This document shows, piece by piece, positions 6,048 to 9,507 of a stretch of DNA of 9,507 nucleotides (positions are counted from its first letter, which is position 1; each line of letters begins with the position of its first letter). The stretch spans positions 2,604,926-2,614,432 of the forward strand of contig CP070687.1 in assembly GCA_020353115.1 (NCBI GenBank), read 5' to 3'. The notes under the pieces are model-generated. The model searched no databases. It was not told the DNA's origin and worked only from the letters and a program-made list of their open reading frames with translations. Origin of the DNA: Bacteroidales bacterium (GTDB lineage: Bacteria > Bacteroidota > Bacteroidia > Bacteroidales > VadinHA17). The translations under genes and the position numbers were made by a program.

Positions 6048-7220
6048 TCATTTCTCTGATTCCTTTTCCAACTCTTCCAGCATTCTTCTGGCTATTGCCA
6101 CATCCGGATAGAGATCGATCAATTTCTTTAAATATTCAATTGCCAGCTCCTTGTTTCCCATTTCCCTGTAATAAAGAGCAAGTCGCCAGTATGCATCTCC
6201 CGACCGTGGATAATTGTCTCTCATATATTCCCATATCTCCAGCGCCTCTTCTCTTTTACCTCTCTCCGACAGCTTATCACTCTGGGTGGAAAGAACATGT
6301 TCAGGCATATCCACTTCAAAACCAAACTCATTGGAAAGTTGTTTATAATAGTCTGCAATTTCCTGCAGGTTATTCACCTCTTTATCGTCAGGAAAGGGAT
6401 AATTCTCAAACAACCGTTTAATTCCTTCTCTCAAGCCCAGCGGTTGGAGGAATTCATCATGATCCTCCCTGAAATCAAGTTCGAGGATAAATCCACCGGG
6501 ATTTGTTGTGTTTACAAGCTCCCTGAAATCCACCAGGAATTTGATTCCTTCCTTATCAAACTCATCATCAGAAACATACGTGATGTAAACAAACTTCCTT
6601 ATAATGTCAAGTTTTCTGAAGTATTCTTCGGTCTTTTGCACAAGCAAATCTCTTCCTCCTCTCCATCTGAAAGGTTGGTTAAGGATAAATGCATCGAACA
6701 TATCCGGTTCATCAACCAAAGTATACAATCCAAAGTTTGCCCCGGCCTGCGGGCCAACAATAACCCGGTAGGTCTTGGTTCTGTAATTCCGTTCCACCCA
6801 GGGGATTAGTTCCTCACGAAAGAAATCCTGAAAATCATCTATCCCGGTTGGTGAACCATCGGATGCACGGGGGAGCAGGTCACGATAACGATCCGTATTC
6901 ATAACAGATACCAGTATCATCGGGGGAATTCTCCCGGTCGATCCAAGCCTGTCCAGAATGGCCACTGTTTCTGCAAAGTATGTAGTTACATGATCTCCAT
7001 ATAACAGATATAGAACAGGATAGGCCATTTCTGTCTCATCGTATCCCCGTGGAAGGTGTATGAGTAATGTTCTCTTTTCATTCAGGATTTTTGAATCGAT
7101 CAGTTTATAGGTTCCGATTACGATCTCATCACCGTCCTCCTGGGCTATTAGGTTGCTAGGTATAAAAACAATGACTGAGATCAGGATCAATATGGATAGC
7201 AGGTTTTTTAGAAATCTCAT
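6048..7220 (-). CDS. Exported esterase-D-like alpha/beta-hydrolase with C-terminal TPR, nucleophile Ser missing
   Basis: A 390-residue protein with a signal peptide at 1-26 (MRFLKNLLSILILIS...LIAQ), an esterase-D/putative esterase domain at about 33-272 and a TPR-like helical tail at about 305-386 ('REEALEIWEYMRDNYPRSGDAYWRLALYYREMGNKELAIEYLKKL'). The family framework is plain: 'YPVLYLLYGD' (68-76), 'GRIPPMILVSVMNTDRYRDLLP' (96-117), 'FFREELIPWVERNYRT' (133-148). At the nucleophile elbow, where members carry GHSxGG, this protein has GPQAGA (156-161), so the Ser is Gln158 (codon CAG) and the preceding His is Pro. His254 (REDHDEF) aligns with the usual catalytic His, but its following Gly is Asp. 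Hydrolysis by the normal mechanism is therefore unlikely; a binding or scaffold role is inferred. It lies 52 bp after the SMP-30-like gene, probably in the same operon. The start is ATG preceded by GGAAAA. Confidence 0.93.
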   Translation of the reverse strand: MRFLKNLLSILILISVIVFIPSNLIAQEDGDEIVIGTYKLIDSKILNEKRTLLIHLPRGYDETEMAYPVLYLLYGDHVTTYFAETVAILDRLGSTGRIPPMILVSVMNTDRYRDLLPRASDGSPTGIDDFQDFFREELIPWVERNYRTKTYRVIVGPQAGANFGLYTLVDEPDMFDAFILNQPFRWRGGRDLLVQKTEEYFRKLDIIRKFVYITYVSDDEFDKEGIKFLVDFRELVNTTNPGGFILELDFREDHDEFLQPLGLREGIKRLFENYPFPDDKEVNNLQEIADYYKQLSNEFGFEVDMPEHVLSTQSDKLSERGKREEALEIWEYMRDNYPRSGDAYWRLALYYREMGNKELAIEYLKKLIDLYPDVAIARRMLEELEKESEK

Positions 7221-7272
7221 TTTTCCGGATATTTTAGGGTTATTGATTTTTGATATATTTCACAAACTATTG

Positions 7273-9165
7273 TTATTTCGCTGATTCCGATAGCCGGTAT
7301 GCCATAACCCTGTTTTCGAAGAAAGCCGGCATAATCAGGAGGTTTTTTTCGGGGATATACTCAAAATCAGCGGTAAAGTATCCGGGAATTGTCGTATCCA
7401 TAAGAAGGGTAACTGTCCCTTCAGGTGTCACACGGTACAATCTGCCCCTCCAGTGAGATACCAGGTAGTTCCCTTGCTTATCCATCCTTATTCCATCCAG
7501 GAATCCTTCCCCCATATCTGCCAATACCTCTATATTACCGGTTATCAAATCGGCTTTTTTCAGTTTTCCATCCCCGCTGTTTCCAATGATCAGATTCCTG
7601 TCGTATATATATAGTACATTCGGGCCGTTAATCTCTTCTCCTGAAAGCCATTCCTTCACCTGTGCCCCGTCAAATTTCCAGATTACATTCTTCCTGGAAT
7701 CCGACAGGTACAGGTTACCCGATTCATCGGCAACGATATCGTTCAAAAAGATCGAACCCGGTACAGGGTAGTGTTTTACTATCTTCCCGGTTTCAATGTC
7801 TGCTTCAGCAATGGATCTTCTTTCAGAAATCCATAATTTGTCGTTATAAATCGTCATCCCCAGAGGATTATTCAATCCTTCAATCCATTTGAGATTTACC
7901 ACCTTCCCGTCAGGGCTTATCTTGGAGATAAACTGACTGATTGCTGGATTCCCCTGGTTATATTGATCGTAATTGGTGACATACAACATGTTTCTCGCGG
8001 AGTCATAGACGACGGATTCCGGGATTGAGAACACCTTCTCTGTTTTCCATGCAGGTTTGATAGATTCATCCAGGATAACCGTATTGCCATCCCTAACGCT
8101 GAAACCCCATCCGCCAAATGCTTCGCCCACCAACAGAAGTAACTCATTCTCCCCTTTTCTCAGGGGCAGGTAAACTGCATCATTCAATCCGATGATTCCT
8201 AGGAAAGAGGGATCTCTTGACTGGTAAGCACTGTTCCCGACAAAATGGAGCTTTTTGTTCATAAATACAGCAATAAGGTCACTGTATCCCAGCTGGAAGT
8301 GTCTGGTATCTTCCTTTTCCGAGAGGATAGTGGACCTTGCAATCACACAGTCGGGTTCATTACCGCTCCGGCCATAGTATTTTCCAATATTGACAAGCCC
8401 GGTATAATCTGCTTTGGCTTCCTGCCAGGAAAGTCTGGCTAAAAATTCCTCCGTGGGATATGTTTCAAGATCAAGTTGTCCGAACCGGAACGGATCGGAT
8501 AATTTCCAATCGGTTATGAAACCCGGTAAGGGCTCGGGTTGGCCGGGAGGTTCGACGACAGGATCATTTACGGATGTATAAGAAAAATTAGAGAAATAGG
8601 CCGATCCGTCAAGCGGGCCATTGATCCCGATACTTCCACTTGAGATACCGTGTTGAAGCCTGTTAATCATCAACCCGGGTTGTTCTGATTCACCGATGAA
8701 TACCAGGGCCCGGGAGCCGGAAACCACCAGTTTAACATGAATCCATTCATTTTCCGGAAGGATAGTTGGAGCGGTATAACCTTCCCCGTTAAAAAGTTGC
8801 CAGCTCCCGATCCCGTTAAAGGAGGGTGCGTATTGAAGTGCATCCGGATAGAGCCCGGCCCGGTGGGGCCGTATGTAGAAATGTTCAAAGTTGCCCTGTC
8901 CCCGGTTACGAAAAATAATTCCCGGATAAGAACGGCCACCGGTGATTGCAATATCGACTTCTATAATACCGTTCTCAAATTCCACATCTTTCAGGAAAGC
9001 TGTTCCTTTCAGACATTGCCTGCCAAGCTGTTCAACCACTTCGGCATTTTCCATTTGCCATCGGCCTGAATCGAAGCCGATGATTTCCGGCTGGGCTTCC
9101 AATTCTGCCACTGGTATGAAAATAAAGAAACTCAGACAGAAGGTCTTAATACGGATTTTTTTCAT
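7273..9165 (-). CDS. Exported three-domain SMP-30/gluconolactonase-like beta-propeller protein
   Basis: A 630-residue secreted protein. It begins with a signal peptide (MKKIRIKTFCLSFFIFI...LEAQ, cleavage about 25). Residues about 28-198 look like a concanavalin-A-like (LamG/DUF1080) sandwich ('ENGIIEVDIAITGGRSYPGIIFRN', 'ENEWIHVKLVVSG', 'FSNFSY'). A proline-rich linker (about 200-215) leads to a galactose-binding-like sandwich at about 220-366 ('GYSDLIAVFMNKKLHFVG', 'NELLLLVGEAFGGWGF'). Residues about 377-627 form an SMP-30/NHL six-bladed propeller. Residues matching the SMP-30 metal and substrate site are all present: Glu383 (SIPESVVYD), Asn475-Asp476 (FLNDIVAD), Asn516 (NGPNVLYIYD) and Asp557 (FLDGIRMD). 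A metal-dependent lactonase or hydrolase acting on a carbohydrate-linked substrate is plausible, but the substrate is unknown. It lies 40 bp after the PD40 gene and 52 bp before the esterase-like gene. Confidence 0.93.
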   Translation of the reverse strand: MKKIRIKTFCLSFFIFIPVAELEAQPEIIGFDSGRWQMENAEVVEQLGRQCLKGTAFLKDVEFENGIIEVDIAITGGRSYPGIIFRNRGQGNFEHFYIRPHRAGLYPDALQYAPSFNGIGSWQLFNGEGYTAPTILPENEWIHVKLVVSGSRALVFIGESEQPGLMINRLQHGISSGSIGINGPLDGSAYFSNFSYTSVNDPVVEPPGQPEPLPGFITDWKLSDPFRFGQLDLETYPTEEFLARLSWQEAKADYTGLVNIGKYYGRSGNEPDCVIARSTILSEKEDTRHFQLGYSDLIAVFMNKKLHFVGNSAYQSRDPSFLGIIGLNDAVYLPLRKGENELLLLVGEAFGGWGFSVRDGNTVILDESIKPAWKTEKVFSIPESVVYDSARNMLYVTNYDQYNQGNPAISQFISKISPDGKVVNLKWIEGLNNPLGMTIYNDKLWISERRSIAEADIETGKIVKHYPVPGSIFLNDIVADESGNLYLSDSRKNVIWKFDGAQVKEWLSGEEINGPNVLYIYDRNLIIGNSGDGKLKKADLITGNIEVLADMGEGFLDGIRMDKQGNYLVSHWRGRLYRVTPEGTVTLLMDTTIPGYFTADFEYIPEKNLLIMPAFFENRVMAYRLSESAK

Positions 9166-9205
9166 ACTGTAATTCTTTTTTCTTTTTTTTCAATCTTTTC
9201 ACCTT

Positions 9206-9507
9206 TTAGTGGAGCTGATCGATGATTTTTGTTGAAACCCAGAAAAACTCCTTTTCGATATCCGAATAGAAGAAAAGATATTTACCGTCCGGTGATATTG
9301 ACGGATTCAACGGTGAATAGGCATTAATTTCTTCACCCAGATTCCTTGCAGGAGTCCAGGAACCGTCATTATTCTTAAATGATATATAGAGTTCGAAATC
9401 ATATTGATGGCGCTGAAAAAATCCTCCCTCCCTGGCAGATGAGAATATCAGGTAACGCTCATCCGGAGCGATAGCCGGGAACACATCAGAGGAGGAACTA
9501 TTGACAT
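9206..9507 (-). CDS. PD40/TolB-like beta-propeller protein, C-terminal end only
   Basis: The frame enters from the right edge and ends at TAA 9206-9208, so only about 99 C-terminal residues are visible. They contain two PD40 (WD40-like, TolB-type) strand signatures: 'VFPAIAPDERYLIFSSAREGG' and 'LNPSISPDGKYLFFYSDIEKEFFWVSTKIIDQLH', with 'DFELYISFKNNDGSWTPARNLGEEIN' between them. This SPDG-Y-FF pattern and the 'WVSTKIID' ending are usual in exported Bacteroidota PD40 proteins. These often carry TPRs or other domains N-terminally, which cannot be judged here. The apparent start at GTG 9484 is internal, because the frame stays open upstream (VNSSSSD). It is the first gene of the probable three-gene unit; its function is unknown. 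Confidence 0.88.
   Translation of the reverse strand, partial: VNSSSSDVFPAIAPDERYLIFSSAREGGFFQRHQYDFELYISFKNNDGSWTPARNLGEEINAYSPLNPSISPDGKYLFFYSDIEKEFFWVSTKIIDQLH

Noticed and set aside
1..9507. Searched for tRNA, rRNA, CRISPR arrays, transposases, integrases, toxin-antitoxin or defence genes
   Set aside because: None seen; the window has no sign of a mobile or defence island apart from the REP-like palindrome.

Overview
The window looks like a chromosomal segment from a member of the Bacteroidota, probably a free-living or environmental one. The reasons are an 812-residue FtsX/MacB-type permease with two matching halves, a PD40 beta-propeller protein ending in a 'WVSTKII' type tail, a short exported lumazine-binding/NTF2-like protein, a subtilisin lipoprotein with the propeptide style of that phylum, and mostly A-rich leaders rather than Shine-Dalgarno sites. 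Taxonomy is inferred from family resemblance only. No rRNA, tRNA, CRISPR array, transposase or phage gene was seen.

Every credible gene lies on the minus strand, so transcription runs from high to low coordinates. From right to left these are: the C-terminal end of a PD40/TolB-like propeller protein (9206-9507, cut by the window edge); a three-domain exported SMP-30/gluconolactonase-like protein (7273-9165); an exported esterase-D-like alpha/beta-hydrolase with a TPR tail whose nucleophile serine is replaced by glutamine (6048-7220); a 456-bp non-coding gap with a REP-like palindrome; a subtilisin-family (S8) lipoprotein (4113-5591); a possible 39-residue exported peptide (3980-4099); an exported lumazine-binding/NTF2-like protein (3508-3948); a large FtsX-type permease (959-3397); and the N-terminal 281 residues of an exported protein of unknown function (1-843).

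The PD40, SMP-30-like and esterase-like genes are separated by only 40 and 52 bp and probably form one transcription unit. The S8 protease, small peptide, NTF2-like and permease genes are also co-directional, but their gaps (about 110-165 bp) are looser. Every product has a signal peptide or membrane segments, or in the case of the partial PD40 gene belongs to a usually exported family, so the region is devoted to the cell envelope and periplasm. No complete known pathway can be read from it. The most distinctive observation is the apparent pseudo-esterase next to an SMP-30-like propeller that keeps its expected metal-binding residues.
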